The translations under genes were made by a program, and so were the position numbers. DNA of 62,743 nt, taken from NCBI GenBank assembly GCA_019113395.1, contig DXHL01000013.1:1-62743 (forward strand), read 5' to 3'. The notes below the pieces were generated by a model, which saw only the letters and a program-made list of their open reading frames with translations, did not search any database and was not told the origin of the DNA. This DNA is from Candidatus Rikenella faecigallinarum. GTDB lineage: Bacteria; Bacteroidota; Bacteroidia; Bacteroidales; Rikenellaceae. Shown one piece after another: positions 45,843 to 54,640 of this stretch (positions are counted from its first letter, which is position 1; each line of letters opens with the position of its first letter).

Positions 45843-46844
45843 CTATTTCAAGTGGGGATTCAGCGTCTTCCACTCCGAAACAGCCGGGAGAATACCCATG
45901 GCAATCACCTCGTCACGCAATTTGCAGAGGTGGCCGTAGCTCTGTTTCAGCGATTCGGTCTCTTCGGCCGTTCCGTGCGGTACCTTGTAGTGTACCCCGT
46001 CGCGGTCAATGGTGGTCTCCATGGCCATCAGGATATGGTCATAGCCCCCTTCCGAGACATAGACCCCTGCCGGCCAGTGGAACGGAGCACCGCCCATGGC
46101 AGCCCGAATCATTTCAACCGAAACATAGGCCGGACTCTGGAACGACGAACGCCCGCGCAGGTCGATGATGCGTTTGCCGCCCTGAATCACGTGCTGACGG
46201 ATGGCAGCCCACTGCTCTTCGCTCAGGGCCAACGTACCAATCAGGTCGGTCAGCGGTTTGCCATCCACCTTGGTCGTCGAGGCAAACACCGCCATCTGCT
46301 CGCCGTGTCCGCCGTAGGTGCGGGCATCGGTCACACGGTCATGCGCAATGCCGAAGTGCTGCGCCAGCGCCGTCCGCAGACGGGTGCTGTCCAGCGCGGC
46401 CAGGGTGCTCACCTGCGAGGGTTTCAGACCCGAATAGAGCAGCGTAATAAGGCCCGTAATATCGGCCGGGTTGAAAATTACCACCACATGTTTCACATCG
46501 GGGCAGTAGGTCCGGATATCTTTCCCGAACTGAGCCGCAATCTCGGCATTGCCCTTCAGGAGGTCTTCGCGGGTCATGCCGGCCTTACGCGCCGCACCGC
46601 CCGACGAGATAATGTATTTGGCTCCTTTGAGGGCCTCTTCGATGTTGTTGGTCCAGGTGAGGTTGATGCCGTCGAAACCGCAGTGGTACATCTCTTCGGC
46701 CATCCCTTCGAGGGCCGGAGCAAACGGGTCGTAGGCGCAAATGTTGGGCGTGAGACCCATCATAATGGCCGTTTGTACCATGTTCGAGCCAATCATGCCG
46801 GCTGCACCCACGATGGTGAGTTTTTCGTCTGTGAGGAAGTTCAT
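45843..46844 (-). CDS. mdh: Malate dehydrogenase (LDH/MDH family)
   Basis: 333 residues. The NAD-binding start is LTIVGAAGMIGSNMVQTAIM (about 9-28). YIISSGGAARKAGMTREDLL (about 77-96) carries the mobile-loop Arg residues, HVVVIFNPADIT follows, and the catalytic His is in ARTYGGHGEQMAVFA. The SGGAARKAGM loop fits malate, not lactate, as substrate. It is 43 nt downstream of the YeiH-type gene on the minus strand. Confidence 0.9.
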   Translation of the reverse strand: MNFLTDEKLTIVGAAGMIGSNMVQTAIMMGLTPNICAYDPFAPALEGMAEEMYHCGFDGINLTWTNNIEEALKGAKYIISSGGAARKAGMTREDLLKGNAEIAAQFGKDIRTYCPDVKHVVVIFNPADITGLITLLYSGLKPSQVSTLAALDSTRLRTALAQHFGIAHDRVTDARTYGGHGEQMAVFASTTKVDGKPLTDLIGTLALSEEQWAAIRQHVIQGGKRIIDLRGRSSFQSPAYVSVEMIRAAMGGAPFHWPAGVYVSEGGYDHILMAMETTIDRDGVHYKVPHGTAEETESLKQSYGHLCKLRDEVIAMGILPAVSEWKTLNPHLK

Positions 46845-46887
46845 TGTATTGGGAATTAAGGTTTTTTACAGTTTTGAGAGGTTAGCA

Positions 46888-47982
46888 TTACAGGAGCCAG
46901 GGTGCTACGTATTTGGCCAGCAGCCATCCGCCGCCCATCAGCCATACGAAGAGGATGGTGGCCAGCAGGAAAGGTTTGAAGCCCGCCTTTTTGAACTTTT
47001 CGATGCTGGTTTCCGCGCCGAGAGCCGTCATGGCCATCGTCAGCAGGAAGACATCGAGCTGTTTGATAAAGGCAATCACCGCCTCGGGCAGCAGCCCCAG
47101 CGAGTTGAAGGCAATCACCCCGAGAAATCCGATGGCGAACCACGGAATGGAGATTTTACCACCCTCCTCGTCCGAGGTTTGCGCCTGCCCCGTCACGCCA
47201 GCTCCCTGAGCAGCCTGTTTCAAGGCTCTTTTCTGCAATTTTCGTGCCCGAATGCGCGAGATGGTGAAACTCATGATAAGCAGCACGGGAACCAACATGA
47301 TTACCCGAATCATCTTGACAATGATTGCGGCTCCGGCCACTTCGGGTCCCATGGCATTTCCGGCTCCGACCACGTGAGCCACTTCGTGGAGCGTCGAGCC
47401 CGTGTAGATAGCCATCTGTTCGGGGGTCAGCCCCAGGCTTCCGCTGCGATAGAGTGCCGGGTAGACGAACATGGCAATCGTACCGAAGATAACGACCGTC
47501 GAGACGGCGACAGCCGTTTTATAGGGTTTGGTCCGCACCGTGGCTTCGGCACCGAGGACGGCAGCCGCGCCACAGATGCCGCTGCCGACCGAGGTGAGCA
47601 GGGCCACGCCGCGGTCCATGCGGAGCAGTCGTCCGAGCAGCACCCCGCCGTAGATGGTTACCGCCACGATAATCGCGTCGATAACAATAGCAGGCAGTCC
47701 CACTTGGACAATATCCTGAAAGGTGAGGTTAAAGCCGTAGAGAATAATGCCGACCCTCAGCAGCCGTTTGGAGCAGAAGAGAATCCCGGGGACCCATGTC
47801 GCGGGGAGTCTGTTTCGGAGGCTGTTGGCATAGAGCATCCCGAGGACAATCCCGACAATCAGGGGGCTGAGCGAGAGGCTTCGGACGAGGGAGGTTTCGG
47901 CAATCCAGAAGGCGGCACACGAGAAGAGGGCGATAAGCAGCACGCCGTGGAGCATATTGCCTCTGTGTTCACTGAGTTTCAT
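46888..47982 (-). CDS. YeiH-family (UPF0324) putative sulfate exporter
   Basis: About 364 residues from MKLSEHRGNMLHG; an upstream in-frame reading adds 30 polar residues. About ten helices: LSPLIVGIVLGMLYANSLRN (about 38-57), GILFCSKRLLRVGIILYGFN, VGSGICGAAAVLGAEATV (about 136-153), TGSTLHEVAHVVGAGNAMGP (about 199-218) and LGAETSIEKFKKAGFKP near the end are family landmarks. The transport role is by homology only. It is close to mdh. Confidence 0.88.
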   Translation of the reverse strand: MKLSEHRGNMLHGVLLIALFSCAAFWIAETSLVRSLSLSPLIVGIVLGMLYANSLRNRLPATWVPGILFCSKRLLRVGIILYGFNLTFQDIVQVGLPAIVIDAIIVAVTIYGGVLLGRLLRMDRGVALLTSVGSGICGAAAVLGAEATVRTKPYKTAVAVSTVVIFGTIAMFVYPALYRSGSLGLTPEQMAIYTGSTLHEVAHVVGAGNAMGPEVAGAAIIVKMIRVIMLVPVLLIMSFTISRIRARKLQKRALKQAAQGAGVTGQAQTSDEEGGKISIPWFAIGFLGVIAFNSLGLLPEAVIAFIKQLDVFLLTMAMTALGAETSIEKFKKAGFKPFLLATILFVWLMGGGWLLAKYVAPWLL

Positions 47983-48112
47983 GCGTTGCGATGAGGTTGG
48001 AGTGAAGTAATCGGTTAGGGGGAGTGTTTGTCGGATGCTCCCCGCAGGAGGTTTTGTCTGAAAACCACACAAAAGAACGAAATTCTGTTGGAATCGCCGC
48101 GGTTGAAAAAAT

Positions 48113-48143
48113 TATGCGTTATAACAAAAAGTTATAACGCATA
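48113..48143 (-). terminator. AT-rich perfect palindrome behind aroB
   Basis: Arms TATGCGTTATAAC and complement with loop AAAAA, 37 nt behind the aroB stop, followed on the minus strand by ATTTTTTC. It may be the aroB terminator or an operator of the YeiH-type gene downstream. Confidence 0.6.
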
Positions 48144-48180
48144 CGCTTTTAGCCACCGACTCTACTTCCGTGCCTTCAGG

Positions 48181-49242
48181 TCAGCAGACCCCCTCGAGCA
48201 ACGCATCCAACTCGGCGAGCGTCATCCGCTGCCGCCGCGCCGCACCGAATCCCTCCATCACCACGAAGTCAATCGCATCGGCTTCACGCTTTTTATCTGC
48301 ACCCACAGCATCAATCAGTTGCCGCCTTGTCACTCCCGTTTCGGGGTCCACAGCCGTCGGAAACCCCATGGCCCCCACCACCGAAATCACCCGCCGGCAA
48401 TCCCCCTCGGACAATAACCCCAATTTATGGGAAACGTTCGCCGCCACACACAACCCGATGCCTACCGCCTCGCCGTGCAGGTACCGCCCCGTACACTTTT
48501 CGACGGCGTGCGCCAACGTATGCCCCAGGTTCAGGAGCTTGCGTTCGCCACGCTCGGTTTCGTCGGCCGCCACGACTGCCGCCTTCAACTCCACCGAAGC
48601 CACAATGGCCCGATGCAGCAGTGCGGGATTCGACACAAAGGTTTCGAACGTATGGTTTTCGAAGGCCTCGAACAGGGCGCGGTCACGAATCAGCCCGCAC
48701 TTTATCACCTCGGCCAGCCCTGCGCGCAGCTCCCGCTCGGGAAGCGTCGAGAGCATCCCCTGGTCGCACAACACAAAGTCCGGCTGGTGGAAAACCCCGA
48801 CTATGTTTTTATACCCGTCCAGATTGACCCCGTTCTTTCCGCCCACGCTGGCATCGACCTGCGCCAACAGGGAAGTGGCCACAAAGCCGAATCCGCTCAC
48901 CCCCCGCATATAGGTCGAAGCCACAAAGCCCGTCACGTCGGTCACAATGCCGCCGCCAATCCCTACCAGATAGGAGCCGCGGTCAGCCCCCAATCGCAAC
49001 AGTTCACGGTAAATCCCGGCCACCGTGTCGAGGGTTTTGTGGGTCTCGCCAAGCCCCATCACCACATGGGGATAACGCCCCACCAGTTCGGGATAGGCCG
49101 CCTTCAAATGGGGGTCGGTAATCACAATGGGGCGCCGCCCCTCCAGCATAGCCTCCAGTCGGCCGAGGGCCTCGCCGATAACCACACGCGAGGGGGTCTG
49201 CCCCTCCCCGCCGCGCGGAACAAGTATCTCTTTCGTTTCCAT
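48181..49242 (-). CDS. aroB: 3-dehydroquinate synthase
   Basis: 353 residues from METKEILVPRGGEG. NAD-binding GLGETHKTLDTVAGIYREL (about 76-94), SYLVGIGGGIVTDVTGFVAS (about 104-123), TSLLAQVDASVGGKNGVNLD (about 138-157) and the metal-site RKLLNLGHTLAHAVEKCTG (about 249-267) are all present. Second step of the shikimate pathway. The chosen start is only 9 nt behind a TAACTTTG box, giving almost no leader. Confidence 0.96.
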   Translation of the reverse strand: METKEILVPRGGEGQTPSRVVIGEALGRLEAMLEGRRPIVITDPHLKAAYPELVGRYPHVVMGLGETHKTLDTVAGIYRELLRLGADRGSYLVGIGGGIVTDVTGFVASTYMRGVSGFGFVATSLLAQVDASVGGKNGVNLDGYKNIVGVFHQPDFVLCDQGMLSTLPERELRAGLAEVIKCGLIRDRALFEAFENHTFETFVSNPALLHRAIVASVELKAAVVAADETERGERKLLNLGHTLAHAVEKCTGRYLHGEAVGIGLCVAANVSHKLGLLSEGDCRRVISVVGAMGFPTAVDPETGVTRRQLIDAVGADKKREADAIDFVVMEGFGAARRQRMTLAELDALLEGVC

Positions 49243-49251
49243 ACGTAAGAA

Positions 49252-49259
49252 CAAAGTTA
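49252..49259 (-). promoter_or_regulatory. -7 promoter box for aroB
   Basis: TAACTTTG on the minus strand, 9 nt from the aroB ATG. The sequence around it, AAAAAACGTAACTTTG, also occurs on the plus strand at 49313-49328. Confidence 0.7.
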
Positions 49260-49320
49260 CGTTTTTTCGTGACTTTGGCCACATGACCGCCTCAGAGGTG
49301 CGCCAAGTCGGGAAAAAACG

Positions 49321-49328
49321 TAACTTTG
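49321..49328 (+). promoter_or_regulatory. -7 promoter box for the DUF4382 gene
   Basis: TAACTTTG on the plus strand, 6 nt from the ATG at 49335. It mirrors the aroB promoter. Confidence 0.7.
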
Positions 49329-49334
49329 CAACGT

Positions 49335-50147
49335 ATGACACGACACCTCCTGAGCATTCTCTCTGCTCTGCTGGCCACCCTGACCCTCGGCGCCTGCAGC
49401 GACGCAAACGACAAAAACCAACTGGCCGTCTATCTGTGCGACTCTCCGGCCGATTACAGCGCCGTATACTGCTACGTGGAGAACGTCGAACTGCGCGCAG
49501 CCGACACGGACAACTGGACCCCGATGCCTCTCACCGAGACCTACTTTCCGCTGATGGAGCTGGTCAATGGCAAGATGCGCGAGGCCGCCCGCAGCACCCT
49601 CTCCGAGGGGGCGTCGTACGATGCCGTTCGCATTACCTTTTCGCAGGAAAACGCCTCGGTGGCGGTCAGCGGCGAGCTCTATGAACTGGCCGTCGATGCG
49701 GCCGATGCCACCGTCACCATACCGATTCCGACCCTGACCATGACAGGTCCCAATACGCCGCTGCTGTTCGACATCGACATAGCCTCGTCCGTGGTCGAAG
49801 ACCCGGCCACGACTTACGGTTACCGTTTTCGTCCCCATGTCACCTACATCGACACCCAAACGTTCGGTGTCGTGCAGGGGGGCATGCAGGTCGGCGATGA
49901 GGCTGTAAGCCAACGGATGTGGCTGCGGTTTACCAACAACACCAACGGGGAAACCGCCTCCACCTACTGTTCGCTCGACCCCGCCGGCGCATTTTTCATG
50001 CGCCTGGCACCCAGCGACTACACCCTGGAGGTTGTCCCCGCCGACGGGACGAACATCACGCCCTACTCCACTACCCTGACCGTCACGGCCCAACAGGTCA
50101 CCGACCTGGGTACCATCCTGCTGGAATCCACCGCCACCTCACTCTGA
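49335..50147 (+). CDS. DUF4382-type lipoprotein
   Basis: 270 residues from the ATG at 49335. The lipoprotein signal ends LTLGACSD (lipobox Cys at about 21). The DUF4382 domain follows: LAVYLCDSPADYSAVYCYVE (about 30-49), ENVELRAADTDNW and FPLMELVNGKMREAARSTLS. The C-terminal 90 residues are beta-rich with a carboxypeptidase-regulatory-like look (MRLAPSDYTLEVVPADG). The function is unknown. The start is almost leaderless relative to the promoter box. Confidence 0.8.
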   Translation: MTRHLLSILSALLATLTLGACSDANDKNQLAVYLCDSPADYSAVYCYVENVELRAADTDNWTPMPLTETYFPLMELVNGKMREAARSTLSEGASYDAVRITFSQENASVAVSGELYELAVDAADATVTIPIPTLTMTGPNTPLLFDIDIASSVVEDPATTYGYRFRPHVTYIDTQTFGVVQGGMQVGDEAVSQRMWLRFTNNTNGETASTYCSLDPAGAFFMRLAPSDYTLEVVPADGTNITPYSTTLTVTAQQVTDLGTILLESTATSL

Positions 50148-50161
50148 CCCCTCCATCCCCC

Positions 50162-52555
50162 ATGCGGCGCTTCACGTTATACGGTCTCTTCTTTGCCCTG
50201 CTGGGAGTCCTCCTCACGGGAATGGTCTCCTGCAACACCATGCGTTACGTGCCGCAAGACCGTTATCTGCTGCATCGCAACGTGGTTGAAGTGGAAAACG
50301 AAACCGACCTCAAACGCCAAACCACCCGCCGCGAACGCATCTCGCCCGGCGACCTGATGCCGTACGTCCAGCAACGCCCCAACAACCGGCTCCTGGGCAT
50401 GGGCATCTACCTGGGGATGTACAACCTGACCGACACCGCGAAACACAACGGATGGCAGCGGTTTTGGCGCGAAAAGGTGGGTGAGGCTCCGGTACTGTAC
50501 GACCCTCAGTTGGCCGAACAGTCCAAAGAGATGATGAAGGTGTACCTGACCTCACGCGGCTACCTCGATGCCACGGTACGCGACACGGTGGAATACCACC
50601 GTCGCAAACGGAAAGTGACCGTCCGCTATCAGGCCAAGGTGGGGCGTCCCTTTATTGTCTCGGACATCCGCTACCGCATCGACGACCAGTTTCTGGCTCC
50701 GATTATTCTGGAGGACACAGCGGCGAGCCTCCTGCGCCGAGGCATGGTCTATGACCGCGAAGTATTCGATGCCGAACGGGAGCGCATCAGCAACCGACTT
50801 CAAAACATGGGTTTTTGGAGTTTCAACAAGGGTTATATTACCTATATGGTTGATACGGCAAACATGGACCACGCCATGCACCTGACGTTGCACGTGCGTC
50901 GGCGTGTTGCTTCGGTCACGGCCGACGGTACCCCCGTACTGGAGAACCACCCCATCTACCGCATCAGCCAAATTACGGCCAACACCGAGTACGACCCGAC
51001 CCTCTCCCCCGAGACGCTGGAGCAAATGCCGTGGGATACCCTGACCTACAACGGTATCGACCTGCTCTACCTCGACAAACTGCGCATCAAGGAACACATC
51101 ATGGTGGGAGCCCTGCGCCTCTCGCCCAACGAGCTGTATGACAAAAGCAGCGTCCAACGCACCTACAACAACATCCGCAACCTCCAATACAGCTCCAACA
51201 TCCTCTTCAACGAACTGCCTTACGACACCCTGAACGCCATTGAGGTAACCCGTGCCTCGGCCCCGGGCAAAACGGTTTCAACCCGCGAACGCAACCTTTC
51301 GTGCCTGATTCAGTGCATCCCCAACGTCCGCCAAAACTTCAATGTCGATGCCGAAATCTCCACCACGGCCGATTACTACTCCATGGCTCTGACGCTGGGG
51401 TATCAAAATAAAAACCTTTTTCGCGGCGCCGAGAATTTCACGGTCAATTTCCGCGGGGCTTACGAACTGATGAAAAACCGCGGCAAACGCAACTCCTACG
51501 AGTTCGGGGTGACCGTAGGGCTGGATATCCCCCGTTTTCTGCTGCCGATACGGGCCGACAAACTGGCCAAATTCCCGCAACAGAAGACCAACATCTCCAT
51601 CTCGTACGACATCCAGCGCCGCCCGGACTACAACCGCACCATTGCCGGAGGCACCTTTGGATACTCGTGGTCGCTGCGCAACGGAGCCCGTTTCCAAATC
51701 AATCCGGCCGACATCAATGTGGTGGATGTGCCGTGGATAAATCCCGACTTCAAAAACAGCATCGAAAACCCCTATCTGAAAAACAGCTATGAATCCCAGC
51801 TCATTGCCGGGATGTCAGCGGGATACTACTACCAAACCAACCCCAATCCGAAAGCCAACAACCTGTCGATACGTCTGACGGCCGACGCCAACGGCAACTT
51901 GCTGCGCGCGCTCACGAGCTGGCTGGGCAAACCCTCGACCATCGATGCCGGCGAAACCGACCAGGAGACCTACTACAAGGTTTTCGGCATCCGTTATGCC
52001 CAATATGCCCGCATGAGTCTGGACCTGAGCCAACGCATCAACCTGACCTCCACAACCCAGTTGGCCTGGCGATTTTTTATCGGAGGCGGCATTGCCTACG
52101 GCAACTCCAAAACCCTTCCTTTCGAACGTCTCTACTTTGCGGGCGGTTCAAACAGCATGCGCGGGTGGCAGGTTCGTACCCTGGGACCGGGTTCCACCCT
52201 CTACCAACGCGAGACCTACCCCAACCAGTTGGGTGACTTCCGCCTCGAAGCCAACCTGGAGTATCGTTTTGCGGTTGTCGGCGACTTCAGCATGGCCCTG
52301 TTTCTGGATGCAGGCAATATCTGGATGAACGCAAAAGGTGCTGCCGATGAAGCCCGCTTCAAATTCAACAGTTTCTACAAACAGATTGCTTTCAATACGG
52401 GTTTGGGATTCCGCTACGACTTTGGTTTTGTTCTGCTGCGGCTGGACTGGGGGCTCAAACTGCATGACCCGAACGTTCCTGCCGCCGAACGATGGACCCA
52501 TGGGTTGAAATTCCGCGAAACGGCTCTCCATTTCGCTATCGGCCTGCCTTTCTAA
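50162..52555 (+). CDS. tamL: TamL-type lipidated Omp85 outer-membrane assembly protein
   Basis: 797 residues from MRRFTLYGLFFALLGVLL; the frame is open further upstream but overlaps the DUF4382 gene. The signal ends in the lipobox-like GMVSC (about 20-24), then NTMRYVPQDRYLLHRNVVEV, as in the lipidated TamA form of Bacteroidetes. POTRA-like repeats cover about 45-400. The C-terminal barrel (about 420-797) has YFAGGSNSMRGWQVRTLGPG, the Omp85 RGW motif. It helps insert outer-membrane proteins. The usual tamB partner does not follow; a repeat region does. Confidence 0.85.
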   Translation: MRRFTLYGLFFALLGVLLTGMVSCNTMRYVPQDRYLLHRNVVEVENETDLKRQTTRRERISPGDLMPYVQQRPNNRLLGMGIYLGMYNLTDTAKHNGWQRFWREKVGEAPVLYDPQLAEQSKEMMKVYLTSRGYLDATVRDTVEYHRRKRKVTVRYQAKVGRPFIVSDIRYRIDDQFLAPIILEDTAASLLRRGMVYDREVFDAERERISNRLQNMGFWSFNKGYITYMVDTANMDHAMHLTLHVRRRVASVTADGTPVLENHPIYRISQITANTEYDPTLSPETLEQMPWDTLTYNGIDLLYLDKLRIKEHIMVGALRLSPNELYDKSSVQRTYNNIRNLQYSSNILFNELPYDTLNAIEVTRASAPGKTVSTRERNLSCLIQCIPNVRQNFNVDAEISTTADYYSMALTLGYQNKNLFRGAENFTVNFRGAYELMKNRGKRNSYEFGVTVGLDIPRFLLPIRADKLAKFPQQKTNISISYDIQRRPDYNRTIAGGTFGYSWSLRNGARFQINPADINVVDVPWINPDFKNSIENPYLKNSYESQLIAGMSAGYYYQTNPNPKANNLSIRLTADANGNLLRALTSWLGKPSTIDAGETDQETYYKVFGIRYAQYARMSLDLSQRINLTSTTQLAWRFFIGGGIAYGNSKTLPFERLYFAGGSNSMRGWQVRTLGPGSTLYQRETYPNQLGDFRLEANLEYRFAVVGDFSMALFLDAGNIWMNAKGAADEARFKFNSFYKQIAFNTGLGFRYDFGFVLLRLDWGLKLHDPNVPAAERWTHGLKFRETALHFAIGLPF

Positions 52556-52870
52556 CATTCCTCCTGAGCCTCCCTCTCTCCTGCTCCCAATAGGCAGCAC
52601 AAAACCTTATTCTTTCGTCTCGAATTTTATAGTATTTCCCTCGCCACGCTCCTAACCAACACACGGCTTCAGATTCTCTGGTGCCGCTCGGCACGCGAAC
52701 CAACTCGTATCAGCCACAAAGGGTTCTCAGGTCGAAGCCGGCGGGGAATGCTCCCTAAGGAGCAGGCCTCCGCATGGGGCGGCTTCGGCCTGCACGACTG
52801 CTCTCGCAGTCGGCTTCGCTTGTGTGTTAAATAGGAATGGTCATGCTGTGGGGACCCCCATATCGTGTTC
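52556..52870. repeat. Non-coding region with multi-hairpin module behind cassette 3
   Basis: No gene is seen. Block C (52679-52701, GTGCCG-CT-CGGCAC hairpin) is followed by block A inverted (52726-52773, TGCTCC-loop-GGAGCA) and block B inverted (52779-52819, CGACTG-loop-CAGTCG), compared with 11741-11951. Stem bases differ from the other locus in a paired fashion (CGACTG/CAGTCG against CGACTTC/GAAGTCG), suggesting the stems matter. Confidence 0.6.
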
Positions 52871-53005
52871 GGGCTTCCTCGCTTGGGGTTTATCTTCTCT
52901 TTGCGCTCTCTTTCCTCTGGAAGAGCCTGAACTGCTCCCTGCGCCTTCCCCCTCTTCCCCTATACGGATACCCCTGCGGATTACTCCCCCTTATCCCGCT
53001 CCTTC
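52871..53005. repeat. ~135-bp repeat downstream of cassette 3
   Basis: This is the second copy of the 11963-12098 repeat, roughly 90% identical by eye, placed identically relative to the cassette stop codon. Confidence 0.9.
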
Positions 53006-53019
53006 GATTTCCCCTCACG

Positions 53020-53748
53020 CTACTCCTGCACGCAACGAATTGAAAAAGCATATCCACGAGCACGAATACCGTTGTTCATAGTATTAGAAAGGTAAAAGAG
53101 TAATCCTATTGCGTTTGTTTGACTCACTGTGGATTGCCAGATATATCCTCCTGCACCTGCGTATCTAATGGCCCCTATAGCTGGGGCTAAAACACCTGCT
53201 GAAGGATACCATGCCAATGGTGTACCCGTACCTGAACTGGCCCCCTTGTAGAGGCGGCCATTAGTCTGGTGGAAATCTCCTGTCTTGCCATCCTCTTGAA
53301 TCACTCCTTTGATATAGTAGGGAAAGGTACCTGACAAGGGCTGAGAGGCATCTTCAGTTCGTGAAAAATCATTCCATGTGCCATTGGGAGCGATACGCCA
53401 TCCTCGGGGACAGGGGTCATATGCACTCTTGTCGGCATTGTCTCCCCATAATGTATCATTCTGATTATCATCTACTGTTGTATACCAATCATTAGGAACC
53501 GCAACATTATAAATAAATGTCAAGGGATTTAGGACGGTATACTTGAATGTATTGGCATTTTCTCCAATGATGGTAGTTATATCTACTTTTTTAAAACCTT
53601 CTATATCTTCTGATAATTCCGCCCCGTTCCCTCCATAAATTTTACATACAGTTGCGTTACCAGACATGGTTTCCTGCGTTATCGTGCTGCCGTCGGCACC
53701 CGGAAAAGCGTCCTTGCGGCCCCACTCACCCCTACCATATCGCACCAC
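53020..53748 (-). CDS. FISUMP-like surface-domain cassette, copy 3 (complete, no ATG)
   Basis: The frame is open on the minus strand from a possible GTG at 53748 to TAG at 53020-53022, about 242 codons. The conserved part starts EWGRKDAFPGADGSTITQ, then a variable stretch, PLTFIYNVAVPNDWYTTVDD, the signature SAYDPCPRGWRIAPNGTWND, AWYPSAG, and the end RARGYAFSIRCVQE. It is the same domain type as copy 2 but with a largely different interior. There is no ATG, no signal peptide and a strong terminator just upstream (53764-53796), so it is probably silent. AT-richer than flanking genes. It lies between tamL and the phage-like remnant. Confidence 0.6.
   Translation of the reverse strand: MVRYGRGEWGRKDAFPGADGSTITQETMSGNATVCKIYGGNGAELSEDIEGFKKVDITTIIGENANTFKYTVLNPLTFIYNVAVPNDWYTTVDDNQNDTLWGDNADKSAYDPCPRGWRIAPNGTWNDFSRTEDASQPLSGTFPYYIKGVIQEDGKTGDFHQTNGRLYKGASSGTGTPLAWYPSAGVLAPAIGAIRYAGAGGYIWQSTVSQTNAIGLLFYLSNTMNNGIRARGYAFSIRCVQE
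53680..53724 (-). repeat. 45-nt conserved 5' cassette junction, copy 3
   Basis: Differs from the 62558-62602 copy at only two positions, including conservation at silent codon positions. Confidence 0.9.
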
Positions 53749-53758
53749 CCCCTAAAAA

Positions 53759-53797
53759 ACAAAAAGCCCCGCTACTTTCAACAGGAAAGAGGCGGGG
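53759..53797 (-). terminator. Terminator of the 53824 gene
   Basis: Outer arms GCCCCGC and GCGGGGC, with further pairing of CTTTC and GAAAG inside, are followed on the minus strand by TTTTTGTTTTTT. It separates the phage-like remnant from cassette 3. Confidence 0.8.
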
Positions 53798-53823
53798 CAC
53801 TGTGCCAGGTTCGTTGCCGACCA

Positions 53824-54018
53824 CTATCGCGACTCGGCCGGAACAACGGTGTGCAGGTAACGAAGGTAACTGTGATAGCAAATCCCGAACTGAGGGTAGA
53901 CATACTTGCGCCATACCCATTTGTAACAGCGGTCGTGTCGTTCGGGTTCGTAATGTTGGGCGGTCAGCTCCTGCAAAGCTTTGGCGCGTTTGTAATATCC
54001 TTTTTTGTTATAGGCCAT
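53824..54018 (-). CDS. Small protein of Bacteroidales mobile-element type
   Basis: 64 residues from MAYNKKGYYKRAKALQELTA; an upstream in-frame reading from 54111 overlaps the Gam-like gene and is not family-like. Aromatic and basic, with YKWVWRKYVYPQFGICYHSY (about 33-52). Similar short proteins (opening with xYNKKxYYKR and containing YPxFxIxxxTYxxYL) are common in Bacteroidales phages and transposable-phage remnants; their role is unknown. Confidence 0.6.
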   Translation of the reverse strand: MAYNKKGYYKRAKALQELTAQHYEPERHDRCYKWVWRKYVYPQFGICYHSYLRYLHTVVPAESR

Positions 54019-54079
54019 GGTAAAATAGTTAATAATAGGGGTATAATAAATGATAGAGAAGCGGAGGCAGGGCACGGAT

Positions 54080-54640
54080 TTAGAGTACCACGAATTTATC
54101 TTCGCGGACAATTTCGATGCCTCGTGCGGCGAGGAGTTGTCGGACTACCTTGTCGCGGCAGCTGTACAGGGAGGTAAAGTCACACGACGGGCGGACATAG
54201 GCCGAGGGTAAGACGGCGGCCAGTTCGCTGCGAGCTGCAGCCGACAGCGGATGACCCTCTTTGAGCGGTTTGGCGGCTCCGGCGCGGAGGGCAAGGGTTC
54301 CGCTGTCGAGTTCGAGTCGTCCGTCGGTGAACTCTTCGAGGTGGGATTGGCCGAACGCGGTGATGATTCGGTCAGCTTCAGCCATTTGGGTTTCGCATTG
54401 TTGTTTGGCGGCTTTGGCAGTCCGGTAGAGGGCGATGGCCTGTTCGACATCGTTGTACGTGATATGTGGGTTCATGTGGTATGGGGTGTGAGGTTTGGGG
54501 TTTAGGGGACGTTCAATCCAGGTTGTTTCGTTGAGCCGTTCGTAGCGTACGGCCAGGGAGCGGCGGGAGCGTTTGACCTGTTCGAGCACCCGTCGGGCTT
54601 CGGCGCGGTACTCGTAGGCATCGTCAAAGAGCCAGCTCAT
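54080..54640 (-). CDS. Phage Mu Gam-like host-nuclease inhibitor family protein
   Basis: 186 residues. The Gam-like part begins near MNPHITYNDVEQAIALYRTA (about 56-75, possible internal start at 54475) and has a helical hairpin (KAAKQQCETQMAEADRIITA), then DGRLELDSGTLALRAG and the end QLLAARGIEIVREDKFVVL, like the C-terminus of Mu Gam. Gam binds DNA ends and blocks exonucleases. The first 55 residues (MSWLFDDAYEYRAEARRVLE) are extra and may be a fused small gene. No transposase or structural genes are nearby, so this is a remnant. Confidence 0.6.
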   Translation of the reverse strand: MSWLFDDAYEYRAEARRVLEQVKRSRRSLAVRYERLNETTWIERPLNPKPHTPYHMNPHITYNDVEQAIALYRTAKAAKQQCETQMAEADRIITAFGQSHLEEFTDGRLELDSGTLALRAGAAKPLKEGHPLSAAARSELAAVLPSAYVRPSCDFTSLYSCRDKVVRQLLAARGIEIVREDKFVVL

